A stretch of DNA of 64,000 nt from Photobacterium gaetbulicola Gung47 (GCA_000940995.1 CP005974.1:3410001-3474000), one strand, 5' to 3'; counted from the first letter of the stretch, positions 34,995-43,861 are shown. The notes: generated by a model not told the origin, from the sequence alone. Numbers and translations are program-made.

Positions 34995-36272
34995 CTAAAG
35001 CAACATGGCTGCAATGTTGGCAACCCCTGCTCCCGTAGCCCCTGCCGCCCAGCGGGCATCGGCACTGTCACGGAAACAAGCTGCCAAATCAAAATGGATC
35101 CAACCGCAATTGTCGGTATCAACAAAGCGCGACAGGAAGGCGGCGGCATTGGATGCACCGCCCATACCGCCACCTTTCATGACCCGGCTATTGGCCGTAT
35201 CAGCATAGTACGACGGGCAATTGGCCTGGTGCCAGGTTTCCAGCGGCAACGGCCAGGCTGGCTCGTTAACCAAGTCGGAAAGCTGCTGGGCCTTGAACAC
35301 CAACTCCTTATCCAAGCCAAACAGTGCATTGTAGTCAGTACCCACCGCCATCATGGCAGCGCCGGTCAGGGTCGCCGCGTCGATGATCAGGGGGGCCTTG
35401 GTTTCGCTAGCCGCAATCAAGCCATCAGCCAATACCAAACGACCTTCAGCATCGGTATTCACGATTTCTACTGTCTGACCATTCTTGTACGTTAGCACAT
35501 CACCAAGCTTATAGGCGTTGCCGGCAATCAGGTTTTCGGCACAACACAGGATCAACTTCACACGTTGACGCAAACCTTGCTCGATAGCGTACCCCAATGC
35601 GGCGGTGACGGTGGCTGCACCGCCCATATCGCACTTCATGGTGACCATGCCGGCACTTGGCTTGATACTGTAGCCGCCGGAGTCGAAGGTGATCCCCTTG
35701 CCGACCAAACACGCCGACACGGGCGCATCCGCATCACCCGTCGGATTGAAGTCCACGGTGAGCATCACCGGCGGCCTGCTGCTAGCGCGGCCAACACTGT
35801 GGGTCCCTACCCAGCCTTGCTCGGCCAAGGCGTCGCCGACCAGGATATGATGGGAGAGGGCATCCCCGGCGATCGCCGACAGGAATGACACCGCTTCATC
35901 GGCAAGTTTCTGCGGATACATTTCTTCCGGCGTGGCATTAACGACCTTGCGAACCCAGTCGGCACTGCGGCGGCGGGCATTGAGCAGCTCAAGCTCGTCC
36001 TCGTCAATCGAGGCCCAGCGCAGCTCTACCTCTACCTTTGGCGTCGCGAAGCCACAGTAGAACGCCCACTGGCGCTCATAGCTCCAGCCTTCGCCAGTCA
36101 GGCTGGCTCGGGTGATCCCCTGCGACTGCAACTGGCGGGCAGCCTGCTGGATGCGGCGCAAGGGATGGTCACCGGCAAAATGGATCACGGCACCGTCGGC
36201 TTCATAGGCCACCAACGCCTTGTCGCCCCATACTCCCGAGTATTGGGCCGACGAGAGTGAAATCTTTAACAT
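34995..36272 (-). CDS. PepB-type leucyl aminopeptidase, divergent paralog
   Basis: M17 family di-metal aminopeptidase of 425 residues. All catalytic elements are kept: VGKGITFDSGGYSIK (metal Lys and Asp, catalytic Lys), MKCDMGGAA, and NTDAEGRLVLADGL (metal Asp/Glu and catalytic Arg). It is clearly less like E. coli PepB than the gene just upstream: it lacks the GNDYHALFSFD match (has GTDYNALFGLD) and the C-terminus differs. GAGGAAG lies before ATG 36272. The frame is open upstream to 36524, but that part reads through the neighbouring gene. Tandem duplication, cytosolic peptide turnover role inferred. Confidence 0.9.
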   Translation of the reverse strand: MLKISLSSAQYSGVWGDKALVAYEADGAVIHFAGDHPLRRIQQAARQLQSQGITRASLTGEGWSYERQWAFYCGFATPKVEVELRWASIDEDELELLNARRRSADWVRKVVNATPEEMYPQKLADEAVSFLSAIAGDALSHHILVGDALAEQGWVGTHSVGRASSRPPVMLTVDFNPTGDADAPVSACLVGKGITFDSGGYSIKPSAGMVTMKCDMGGAATVTAALGYAIEQGLRQRVKLILCCAENLIAGNAYKLGDVLTYKNGQTVEIVNTDAEGRLVLADGLIAASETKAPLIIDAATLTGAAMMAVGTDYNALFGLDKELVFKAQQLSDLVNEPAWPLPLETWHQANCPSYYADTANSRVMKGGGMGGASNAAAFLSRFVDTDNCGWIHFDLAACFRDSADARWAAGATGAGVANIAAMLL

Positions 36273-36290
36273 ACTTTCTTCCTGAAAAAC

Positions 36291-36312
36291 ACTGCCGCCC
36301 TTGGGCGGCAGC
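36291..36312 (-). promoter_or_regulatory. Hairpin between the tandem pepB genes
   Basis: CTGCCGCCC/GGGCGGCAG, 9-bp stem with a tiny loop, in the 58-bp gap. No T-run; likely an RNA-processing or attenuating element. Confidence 0.5.
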
Positions 36313-36330
36313 AATCGGTTATTTTTTGTT

Positions 36331-37626
36331 TTAGTCTTGTTCGTGATCACACAGGATGTTGGCCAGGGTGCGGACCCCCATGCCTGTTGCCCCAGCCGCC
36401 CACTTGTCGTTAGCCGACTTGCGATATGTACCGCTGGCATCGATGTGCATCCAGCCATTCTGGTAATCTTCGACAAAATAAGACAGGAAGGCGGCGGCGG
36501 TACTGGCACCTGGCATAAAGTCACCCTGCGAGATATTGCTTAGATCCGCAAAATTCGATGGCATCATGGCGCGGTGATGATCCGCCAACGGCAGCGGCCA
36601 CAGCCCTTCATTTTCATCGCTTGCCGCCATCAGCGCTTTTTGGGCCAGGCCATGGTCAAAGCTAAACAGCGCGTGATAATCATTGCCCAGCGCATTCTTC
36701 GCCGCCCCCGTCAGGGTCGCACAGTCGATGATTAGCTCTGGATTCTGGCTGCTGGCGTAAATCAAGCCATCCGCCAGTACCAAGCGCCCCTCTGCATCGG
36801 TATTCAGCACTTCAACGGTTGTGCCGTTCTTGTAAGTGATAATATCACCCAGCTTGAACGCACGGCCCGAAACCATGTTTTCGGCACAGCACAGGATCAA
36901 CTTGATACGCTTGTTGGTGCCACGGGCAATCGCCAGTGCCAGCGCCCCTGTTGCCAGTGCCGAGCCGCCCATATCGGCTTTCATCGCCGTCATACCCGCT
37001 GACGGCTTGATGCTGTAGCCGCCAGAGTCGAAGGTGATGCCCTTGCCAACCAGGCAAGTGTGTACCGGAGCCTCGGCGTTGCCCGTCGGGTTGTAGTCAA
37101 GACGCAGCATTGCCGGTGAACGCTCTGAGCCACGACCGACAGTGTGGATACCGTTCCAGCCTTCATCCAGCAGATCGTTGCCCTTGATAATTTTGTAGCT
37201 CACATGCTCTGGCGCCAACGACTTGATGAACTCGCCAGCACGCGAGGCTAGCTGCGAAGGACGTACCACTTCCGCCGACTGGTTGATAATCTCGCGCACC
37301 CAGTTGGTCGCCATCAGGCGGGCCTGAAGCTCGGCTTCATCCGTTTCAGACAGACCGCTCCAGCTGACCGCGTTACCCGGCTTGGCGTTGCGATGTCCCT
37401 GAATAAATGCCCAAATACACTCCAGATCCCAACCGTCACCGGCCAACTCGACGTTCTTGATACCTTGTGCATCCAGTTTGCGGCCAGCGCGCTGCAAAGA
37501 CGCCAGCACATTGTCTTCTGTCAGGTGTACTACCGCACCGTCAGCTTCAAAGGTTACCAGGGCGTTTTTGCCCCACTTTTCGTCAGCTGCTTCCGCAGTC
37601 AGTAGTACACGCATATTGGCAGACAT
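36331..37626 (-). CDS. pepB: Peptidase B (M17 aminopeptidase)
   Basis: 431 residues and the closer match to E. coli PepB, including GNDYHALFSFDHGL, KNALGND and the GATGMGVRTLANIL end. Metal and catalytic residues are intact in VGKGITFDSGGYSIK, MKADMGG and NTDAEGRLVLADGL. It releases N-terminal residues from peptides in the cytosol and in enterobacteria also acts in Cys-Gly turnover. AAGGAG sits 7 bp before the ATG. First of the pepB-pepB paralog-ndk set. Confidence 0.96.
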   Translation of the reverse strand: MSANMRVLLTAEAADEKWGKNALVTFEADGAVVHLTEDNVLASLQRAGRKLDAQGIKNVELAGDGWDLECIWAFIQGHRNAKPGNAVSWSGLSETDEAELQARLMATNWVREIINQSAEVVRPSQLASRAGEFIKSLAPEHVSYKIIKGNDLLDEGWNGIHTVGRGSERSPAMLRLDYNPTGNAEAPVHTCLVGKGITFDSGGYSIKPSAGMTAMKADMGGSALATGALALAIARGTNKRIKLILCCAENMVSGRAFKLGDIITYKNGTTVEVLNTDAEGRLVLADGLIYASSQNPELIIDCATLTGAAKNALGNDYHALFSFDHGLAQKALMAASDENEGLWPLPLADHHRAMMPSNFADLSNISQGDFMPGASTAAAFLSYFVEDYQNGWMHIDASGTYRKSANDKWAAGATGMGVRTLANILCDHEQD

Positions 37627-38004
37627 GAAATACTCCTTGGATTGTTGTTACCCCGCCAGCTCCGACGCGGTAACGGGATGTGATAGGACGTGTCTAACGC
37701 CTGAATACATACTCTCGCACTCATTTGAACAACAAATGAATGACAATAATGTTACCCGCGATAACAGATGTTATTGGGGCTCATTTCTGTATTACAAGGG
37801 GTTTCACAGCGATTTCAGCACGTTCCGTGCAGTTCTCCAGCATAAAGGAGGACTATAGAGTTGAAAATATGGCCTTCTGACCCGTTTTCAGAATTTATCT
37901 TACTCTGCCTTGGTTGCAGCCAAGAAACAAGCTGTTTACAACGAGACTAAGAGCAAGATCATGGGGTGGCAATGGGAGGAGTGCTAGAAAAGCAACACCG
38001 AGGG
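37627..38004. other. Intergenic region between pepB and iscX
   Basis: 378 bp. It holds the pepB promoter side and possibly a 29-codon ORF at 37861-37950 (see findings). iscX runs leftward into this region, and I see no clear T-run terminator after it. Confidence 0.5.
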
Positions 38005-38205
38005 TCAATCAGCCTCTTCAATCCAGCACATCTGGATGGCTTCGAGCACGCGCTCACTGCAATGGTTGGGATCATCGTCAAAGTCATCCAGCGCCAAGAC
38101 CCACTCTCTCAAATCGGTAAAGCGGATCGTCACCGGATCGACATCAGGGTGCAGTTCAGAAAGTTCAATTGCCAAATCGCGTGAATCTATCCATTTCAAG
38201 CCCAT
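38005..38205 (-). CDS. iscX: IscX, small Fe-S assembly adaptor
   Basis: Acidic 66-residue protein that binds IscS and iron and tunes cluster assembly. It opens MGLKWIDSRDLAIEL and keeps the DP(x)TIRFTDL and CSERVLEAIQMCW segments of the family. It is separated from fdx by about 190 bp holding the fdx terminator and an 11-copy tandem repeat, so it is probably transcribed apart from the main isc operon. Confidence 0.94.
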   Translation of the reverse strand: MGLKWIDSRDLAIELSELHPDVDPVTIRFTDLREWVLALDDFDDDPNHCSERVLEAIQMCWIEEAD

Positions 38206-38227
38206 ACCTTTCTCCTTTACTTCCTTA

Positions 38228-38304
38228 CTCTAGCCTCTAGCCTCTAGCCTCTAGCCTCTAGCCTCTAGCCTCTAGCCTCTAGCCTCTAGCCTCTAGCCTC
38301 TAGC
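38228..38304. repeat. 7-bp tandem repeat, CTCTAGC x 11
   Basis: Perfect array of exactly 11 heptamers (77 bp) between fdx and iscX, about 25 bp upstream of the iscX start. Each unit contains CTAG, a tetramer usually rare in enteric-type genomes. Confidence 0.97.
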
Positions 38305-38349
38305 CCTATTAGTGTAGCCAACAGCCCGGCGAGCATAACAAACATCGAC

Positions 38350-38389
38350 GATAAAAAAAGCCCCGAGGGTTGCACCATCGGGGCTTTCA
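38350..38389 (-). terminator. fdx (isc operon) terminator
   Basis: AAGCCCCGA/TCGGGGCTT stem followed by seven Ts on the minus strand, just past the fdx stop. Confidence 0.9.
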
Positions 38390-38394
38390 ATATT

Positions 38395-38733
38395 TTAGTG
38401 GTTTTCCGATGCTAGGTTCAGGGTGTACTTCGGAATTTCCACCACCAAATCTTCATCGGCAACCTTGGCCTGACAGCTCAAACGCGATTCAGGCTCTAGT
38501 CCCCACGCTTTGTCCAGCATGTCATCTTCCAGCTCATCACTTTCTTCCAGTGAGTCAAAGCCTTCACGGACGATACAGTGACACGTGGTGCAGGCACAGG
38601 ATTTTTCACACGCATGTTCAATGCCAATACCGTTGCGCAGTGCCACGTCAAGAATGGTCTCGCCTTCTTGCGCTTCTAGCACTGCCCCTTCCGGGCAAAG
38701 CTCATCATGGGGTAATACAACAATTTTAGGCAT
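38395..38733 (-). CDS. fdx: [2Fe-2S] ferredoxin of the isc operon
   Basis: Adrenodoxin-type ferredoxin of 112 residues that gives electrons for cluster assembly on IscU. Cluster ligands are Cys42, Cys48, Cys51 (ACEKSCACTTC) and Cys87 (RLSCQAK), the same numbers as in E. coli Fdx. Acidic recognition helix DSLEESDELEDDMLD. It starts 2 bp after the hscA stop. Confidence 0.97.
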   Translation of the reverse strand: MPKIVVLPHDELCPEGAVLEAQEGETILDVALRNGIGIEHACEKSCACTTCHCIVREGFDSLEESDELEDDMLDKAWGLEPESRLSCQAKVADEDLVVEIPKYTLNLASENH

Positions 38734-38735
38734 GC

Positions 38736-40586
38736 CTAAACCTCATCAATCGACTGACCAGCCAGGGCACGGCGGATAGACTGATCCATCCGGCGCGATG
38801 CAAATTCCTGGCTCGCCTTATCTGTTTTCTTAATTCCTGCTTCAATCGCGTACGGGTCGGTGCCCTGGCGCAATTGAACCAGTTCCATCATGACGGCTTC
38901 CAGCTCGTCGCGCTCTTCTTTGCTCAGTAGAGTATCGCCATCCTGAGCCAGCGCTGCAATCAACCCTTCCAGTACACGATCCGCTTCCACTTGTTGCTCG
39001 GCAAGGGCACGGGCGTCTTTGTCGTCCTGGGCAAAGGTCATTGAATCACGGATCATAGTCGCAATTTCATCGTCGGTCAGGCCATATGAAGGTTTCACCT
39101 GGATAGAAGATTGCACACCGCTACTCTTTTCCATTGCAGTTACAGACAACAAGCCGTCTGCATCCACTTGATATGTAACACGAATATGTGCTGCACCTGC
39201 GGCCATCGCGGGAATGCCGCGCAAGGTAAAGCGTGCCAGTGAACGGCAGTCACTCACCATTTCACGCTCGCCCTGAACCACATGGACTGACATAGCCGTC
39301 TGGCCATCTTTGAACGTGGTGAACTCCTGGGCGCGAGCAACCGGAATAGTGGTGTTGCGCGGGATGATTTTCTCGATCATACCGCCCATGGTTTCGATAC
39401 CCAGCGACAACGGGATCACGTCCAGCAGCAGCATGTCAGCATCAGGCTTGTTACCGGCAAGGATATCAGCCTGAATAGCCGCACCAATCGCCACCACCTG
39501 ATCCGGGTCGATCGACGTCAGTGGCTCTTTGCCGAAGTAGTTGCCAACCATTTCACGCACCAGTGGTACGCGAGTTGAACCACCAACCATGACGGTTTCG
39601 ATCACGTCTTCGGCAGTGACCTCTGCATCTTTCAATGCCCGACGGCATGCCATCAGCGTCTTTTTCACCAAAGGTTGGATCAAGGTATCGAACTGCTCAC
39701 GGGAAACAGTACCCTGCCAGTCAAGCACATCGACCGAGACTTCATCCGCATCGGACAGCGCTTCTTTGGCTGCCTGCGCAGCATCTTGCAGCTTGCGTTG
39801 GGCAATCGCATCGCGCTCGGTGATACCGGCTTGCTCGGCAATCCAATCCGCAAGCAGGTGGTCAAAGTCATCACCACCTAGCGCAGAATCACCACCCGTG
39901 GCCATTACTTCAAACACACCTTTCGACAGGCGAAGAATAGAGATATCGAATGTACCGCCGCCCAAGTCATACACAGCGATCACGCCTTCCTGACCTGAGT
40001 CCAAACCATAGGCAATCGCAGCCGCCGTGGGCTCGTTAAGCAGGCGAAGAACATTGAGGTTCGCCAACTTCGCCGCGTCTTTAGTACCCGCACGCTGGGC
40101 ATCATCAAAGTAGGCAGGGACAGTGATCACCACACCTTCCAGCTCACCACCCAAAGTATCTTGCGCACGCTGGTTAAGGGTCTTGAGAATTTCAGCCGAC
40201 ACCTGGACCGGGTTAACCTCACCACCACGGGTGATCAGCTGAGGCAAACCGTTATCCGTTGCACTGAACTGATATGGCATCTGCGGATAGCGTGCTTGGA
40301 TATCCGCCAGAGAGCGGCCCATCATACGCTTAACAGAAATAATACTATTAATCGGATCCTGCTGGGCGATATCGCGGGCTTCATGGCCAACGACCACGTC
40401 ACTTTCACTGTAGTGAACCGCCGATGGCAGAATCGCACGGCCTTGGTCATCTTTCAGGGTTTCCGGAACGCCGCTGCGTACTGCAGCCACGAGAGAGTTT
40501 GTAGTGCCCAGATCAATACCCACCGCCAATTTGTGTTGGTGCGGCGCAGCGCTTTGACCGGGTTCAGCAATCTGTAACAGTGCCAT
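38736..40586 (-). CDS. hscA: Fe-S chaperone HscA (Hsp70 class)
   Basis: 616 residues, the same length as E. coli HscA. Actin-like ATPase domain (GIDLGTTNSLVA, YDLGGGTFDIS, GGSTRVPLV) and substrate-binding domain that takes the LPPVK motif of IscU. ATG 40586 (MALLQIAEPGQS) has AGGAACG before it; earlier in-frame starts lack support. It follows hscB by 38 bp. Confidence 0.97.
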   Translation of the reverse strand: MALLQIAEPGQSAAPHQHKLAVGIDLGTTNSLVAAVRSGVPETLKDDQGRAILPSAVHYSESDVVVGHEARDIAQQDPINSIISVKRMMGRSLADIQARYPQMPYQFSATDNGLPQLITRGGEVNPVQVSAEILKTLNQRAQDTLGGELEGVVITVPAYFDDAQRAGTKDAAKLANLNVLRLLNEPTAAAIAYGLDSGQEGVIAVYDLGGGTFDISILRLSKGVFEVMATGGDSALGGDDFDHLLADWIAEQAGITERDAIAQRKLQDAAQAAKEALSDADEVSVDVLDWQGTVSREQFDTLIQPLVKKTLMACRRALKDAEVTAEDVIETVMVGGSTRVPLVREMVGNYFGKEPLTSIDPDQVVAIGAAIQADILAGNKPDADMLLLDVIPLSLGIETMGGMIEKIIPRNTTIPVARAQEFTTFKDGQTAMSVHVVQGEREMVSDCRSLARFTLRGIPAMAAGAAHIRVTYQVDADGLLSVTAMEKSSGVQSSIQVKPSYGLTDDEIATMIRDSMTFAQDDKDARALAEQQVEADRVLEGLIAALAQDGDTLLSKEERDELEAVMMELVQLRQGTDPYAIEAGIKKTDKASQEFASRRMDQSIRRALAGQSIDEV

Positions 40587-40624
40587 TTTCGTTCCTGTGG
40601 TGTTTTTACCGGGCTTGGATAAAA

Positions 40625-41140
40625 TCAATCAAGCAGGCTATCTTCCAAGCGCTCGACTTCTTCACGCAGCTTAACAATAAATTTCAGCTTACGCACGGCG
40701 TCAGCCGCCACTTCCCAGTTTTCATCAACAAGTAATTGCTCAAGCTCAACCAGCTGTGCCTTGTACAGGGTTGAGGCGTGCTGTTCAAAATCAAACAACG
40801 CGCTTTGTGGATCACTCGACTCCGGGATCGCCTCCAACTCTTCACGCAGCTCCATTTGCTGCATCAAGAATTCCGGATCCTGCAACGTCTTTTGCTCGCC
40901 CCGGATATCAACGCCGTAGACCGATAACATATACTCTGCACGGGAAATGGGATTTTTCAACGTCTGGAAGGCATCGTTGATCTGCGCAGCTTTCTGTACC
41001 GCCAGCAAGCGGTCGCGCTCAGAAGCCGTGGCAAAGTTGTCAGGGTGGAAGTGGCGCTGCAACTCCCGGAACTGGGTTGCAAGAAGGCTACCGTCCAGCT
41101 GAAACTGAAATGGTAGCCCAAAGAGTTCGAAATGATTCAT
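40625..41140 (-). CDS. hscB: Fe-S co-chaperone HscB (J-protein)
   Basis: 171 residues. The J domain (about 1-75) carries the HPD motif in RHFHPDNFA; the C-terminal three-helix domain binds IscU (ELREELEAIPES). It brings IscU to HscA and stimulates ATP hydrolysis. ATG 41140 (MNHFELFGLPFQFQLD) fits the family; the ribosome binding site is weak, which suggests translation coupling or lower expression. Confidence 0.96.
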   Translation of the reverse strand: MNHFELFGLPFQFQLDGSLLATQFRELQRHFHPDNFATASERDRLLAVQKAAQINDAFQTLKNPISRAEYMLSVYGVDIRGEQKTLQDPEFLMQQMELREELEAIPESSDPQSALFDFEQHASTLYKAQLVELEQLLVDENWEVAADAVRKLKFIVKLREEVERLEDSLLD

Positions 41141-41234
41141 ATCGCGTGAGTTTCTGCAAAGACCGAGTCTGAAAATAACTGAACCTGACCCTCCCTCGGA
41201 AAAAGGCAGCAATCAGGTCCAATTGGCTCAGCGA

Positions 41235-41558
41235 TTATACGTTGAAGCTTTCACCGCAGCCGCATTCGCTGGATACATTAGGGTTGTTGAATTTGAAGCC
41301 TTCGTTAAGACCTTCTTTGGCAAAGTCCAACTCGGTACCATCTAGATACACCATGCTCTTGGCATCAATGATGATCTTCACCCCTTTCTCTTCGAAGATC
41401 TGATCACCTTCTTCTAGCTGGTCAACAAATTCCAGTACATAGGCCATTCCCGAACAGCCTGAAGTCCGGACACCCAGCCGAAGGCCGATGCCTTTTCCTC
41501 GGTTTTCTAGGAAAGTAGCTACGCGACTCGCGGCCGCTTCAGTAATCGTTATGGCCAT
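41235..41558 (-). CDS. iscA: A-type Fe-S carrier IscA
   Basis: 107 residues. Conserved cysteines Cys35 (RTSGCSGM), Cys99 and Cys101 (SECGCGESF) bind iron or a cluster for transfer to apo-proteins. It lies between iscU (18-bp gap) and hscB. Confidence 0.97.
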   Translation of the reverse strand: MAITITEAAASRVATFLENRGKGIGLRLGVRTSGCSGMAYVLEFVDQLEEGDQIFEEKGVKIIIDAKSMVYLDGTELDFAKEGLNEGFKFNNPNVSSECGCGESFNV

Positions 41559-41576
41559 ACAACAACCCTTAGAAAA

Positions 41577-41963
41577 TTAATGTTCTTCGTGTTTCTTCTT
41601 GTAATCACTCACTGCGGCTTTGATTGCGTCTTCCGCAAGAATTGAGCAGTGAACTTTTACAGGTGGAAGCTCAAGTTCCTCGGCAATCGCCGAATTCTTG
41701 ATGCTAGCAGCTTCGTCCAGTGTCTTGCCCTTCACCCACTCAGTGATCAGTGAGCTTGAAGCAATCGCAGAACCGCAGCCGTACGTTTTGAACTTGGCGT
41801 CTTCGATGATGCCCTCTTCAGTCACTTTGATCTGAAGTTTCATTACGTCGCCACAGGCAGGAGCACCTACCATGCCGCTACCAACACTTTTGTCGTTTTT
41901 GTCAAATGAGCCCACGTTACGCGGGTTCTCATAATGATCGATAACTTTTTCACTATATGCCAT
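41577..41963 (-). CDS. iscU: Fe-S scaffold IscU
   Basis: 128 residues. Cluster ligands Cys37, Asp39, Cys63, His105 and Cys106 are all present (PACGD, YGCGSA, VKVHCS). The HscA-binding LPPVK motif is at residues 99-103. GAGGAA precedes the ATG. Second structural gene of the operon. Confidence 0.98.
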   Translation of the reverse strand: MAYSEKVIDHYENPRNVGSFDKNDKSVGSGMVGAPACGDVMKLQIKVTEEGIIEDAKFKTYGCGSAIASSSLITEWVKGKTLDEAASIKNSAIAEELELPPVKVHCSILAEDAIKAAVSDYKKKHEEH

Positions 41964-41996
41964 GACAGTTTCCTCGAATACGTGATGACCGCAAGA

Positions 41997-43211
41997 TTAG
42001 TGGTGTGCCCACTCGACCGTGTTTAGGTCAATACCTTCTTTATACATATCCCAAAGCGGAGACATGTCACGTAGTTTCTCAACCGCACCGCGGATTTGTG
42101 AAACTGCGTAGTCTACTTCTTCTTCCGTCGTGAAGCGACCGAAAGAGAAGCGAATTGAGCTGTGTGCCAGTTCGTCGTCCAAACCTAGGGCGCGAAGAAC
42201 GTAAGATGGCTCCAAGCTGGCAGAAGTACATGCCGAGCCTGAAGATACAGCAAGATCTTTCAGTGCCATCAGCAGTGATTCACCTTCAACGAATGCAAAG
42301 CTGATGTTCAGGTTGTTTGGTACACGCTGCTCCAGGTCACCATTGATGGTCATTGCCTCGATACCTTCAAGGCCTTTCAACATGCGCTCGCGCAGGGCAA
42401 GGGCGTGCTGGTAATCTTTGTCCATCTCTTCTTTGGCAATACGGAAAGCTTCGCCCATACCTACGATCTGATGGGTCGCCAGGGTACCAGAGCGGAAACC
42501 ACGCTCGTGACCGCCACCGTGCATCTGTGCTTCAAGGCGGATACGCGGCTTACGACGAACGTAAAGGGCACCGATACCCTTAGGACCATAAATTTTGTGC
42601 GCAGAAAGAGAAATAAGGTCGATCTTCATTTCCTGGACATCGATAGGTAGCTTACCTGCAGACTGGGCAGCATCGACGTGGAAGATCACTTTCTTCTCAC
42701 GGCATAGCTCTCCGATAGCAGCGATATCCTGGATGACACCGATTTCGTTGTTCACGTGCATGATTGACACCAATACCGTGTCTTCACGCATCGCATCGCG
42801 CAGTTTTGCCATATCGATCAAACCGTTGGCTTCAGGCTCAAGGTAAGTCACCTCGTAGCCTTCACGCTCTAGCTGGCGGCATGGATCAAGTACAGCTTTG
42901 TGTTCTGTCTTACAGGTGATAACGTGCTTGCCCTTCTTACCGTAGAAGTGGGCGGCACCTTTGATGGCCAGGTTGTCTGACTCAGTCGCACCTGAAGTAA
43001 ATACGATTTCGCGTGGGTCTGCGTTTAGCAGCTCAGCAATTTGCTCACGCGCGGTATCAACCGCCTCTTCAGCCTGCCAACCGAAGCGGTGAGAACGAGA
43101 AGCCGGGTTACCGAAGTTTCCATCCATGGTCATACATTGCATCATTTTTTCTGCAACGCGCGGATCTACTGGGCAAGTAGCGGAATAATCAAAATATATT
43201 GGCAGTTTCAT
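41997..43211 (-). CDS. iscS: Cysteine desulfurase IscS
   Basis: PLP enzyme of 404 residues that supplies sulfur for clusters and tRNA thiolation. PLP lysine in SLSAHKIYGPKG (about 206) and persulfide Cys in SGSACTSASLEPS (about 328). ATG 43211 (MKLPIYFDYSAT) is 8 bp from GGAG and gives the family length; two in-frame ATGs just upstream are less likely. Confidence 0.97.
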   Translation of the reverse strand: MKLPIYFDYSATCPVDPRVAEKMMQCMTMDGNFGNPASRSHRFGWQAEEAVDTAREQIAELLNADPREIVFTSGATESDNLAIKGAAHFYGKKGKHVITCKTEHKAVLDPCRQLEREGYEVTYLEPEANGLIDMAKLRDAMREDTVLVSIMHVNNEIGVIQDIAAIGELCREKKVIFHVDAAQSAGKLPIDVQEMKIDLISLSAHKIYGPKGIGALYVRRKPRIRLEAQMHGGGHERGFRSGTLATHQIVGMGEAFRIAKEEMDKDYQHALALRERMLKGLEGIEAMTINGDLEQRVPNNLNISFAFVEGESLLMALKDLAVSSGSACTSASLEPSYVLRALGLDDELAHSSIRFSFGRFTTEEEVDYAVSQIRGAVEKLRDMSPLWDMYKEGIDLNTVEWAHH

Positions 43212-43241
43212 CTTCATCTCCGAAAACACGGACGTTGGTCT

Positions 43242-43748
43242 CTAGGAGCGAACATCGACACCGATTGAGGTGCTGTCGTGTGTATTTTTATGTCCAAATG
43301 ACGACTTCGTTAGGATCTGATCCTGACGGTCAGATATTTCTTGTACGTCATTGTCTTGCATCAACTCACCAAGAGTGATGTTATTCAAAAAGCCGCTGAT
43401 GCGGGAGCTCAGGTCACGCCACAGCGTGTGTGTCAGGCAGCGAACCCCACCTTGACAGTCTCCCTTGCCGTGACACTTGGTCGCATCTACCGATTCATCG
43501 ACGGCCGCAATCACCATACCCACAGCAATGTGGTTGGCGTCTTCGCCAAGACGATACCCCCCGCCCGGTCCACGAACACTGGCCACCAGGCCAGCTTTGC
43601 GCAGGCGGGAGAACAATTGTTCCAAATAGGACAACGAGATCCCCTGACGTTCTGAAATGTCAGCCAAAGGAACCGGACCGTCCTGAGAGTGCAAAGCCAC
43701 ATCTAACATGGCCGTGACTGCGTATCTTCCTTTTGATGTCAATCTCAT
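43242..43748 (-). CDS. iscR: Fe-S cluster regulator IscR
   Basis: Rrf2-family repressor of 168 residues. Winged helix-turn-helix (about 1-65; GISLSYLEQLFSRLRKAGLV). The [2Fe-2S] ligands Cys92, Cys98, Cys104 and His107 are in KCHGKGDCQGGVRCLTH. With cluster it represses its own operon, giving feedback on Fe-S status; without it, type-2 sites are used. First gene of iscRSUA-hscBA-fdx; two type-1 boxes lie upstream. Confidence 0.98.
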   Translation of the reverse strand: MRLTSKGRYAVTAMLDVALHSQDGPVPLADISERQGISLSYLEQLFSRLRKAGLVASVRGPGGGYRLGEDANHIAVGMVIAAVDESVDATKCHGKGDCQGGVRCLTHTLWRDLSSRISGFLNNITLGELMQDNDVQEISDRQDQILTKSSFGHKNTHDSTSIGVDVRS

Positions 43749-43790
43749 AACACACCGCTACCCACGTTTGTCTATGGGGAGGAGTGTCGC

Positions 43791-43815
43791 ATACCTGACT
43801 AAAACGGTCAAGTAT
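43791..43815. promoter_or_regulatory. IscR type-1 box, proximal
   Basis: Inverted repeat with arms ATACCTGACT and GGTCAAGTAT around AAAAC, an almost exact fit to the 25-bp type-1 IscR consensus. It lies 43 bp from the iscR start. Confidence 0.85.
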
Positions 43816-43840
43816 TTACCTGACTATTTTAGTCAGGCTT
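43816..43840. promoter_or_regulatory. IscR type-1 box, distal
   Basis: Directly abuts the proximal box: TTACCTGACT and AGTCAGGCTT around ATTTT. Two tandem type-1 sites also precede iscR in E. coli. Confidence 0.82.
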
Positions 43841-43861
43841 TTAACCATGTAGAGTTTGTGT

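Noticed and set aside
34995..37626. Assembly artefact as the cause of the double pepB
   Set aside because: The two copies differ across their whole length, so they are genuine paralogs and not a duplicated read region.
38228..38304. CTCTAGC array as a CRISPR
   Set aside because: Units are directly abutting heptamers without spacers; no cas genes in the window.
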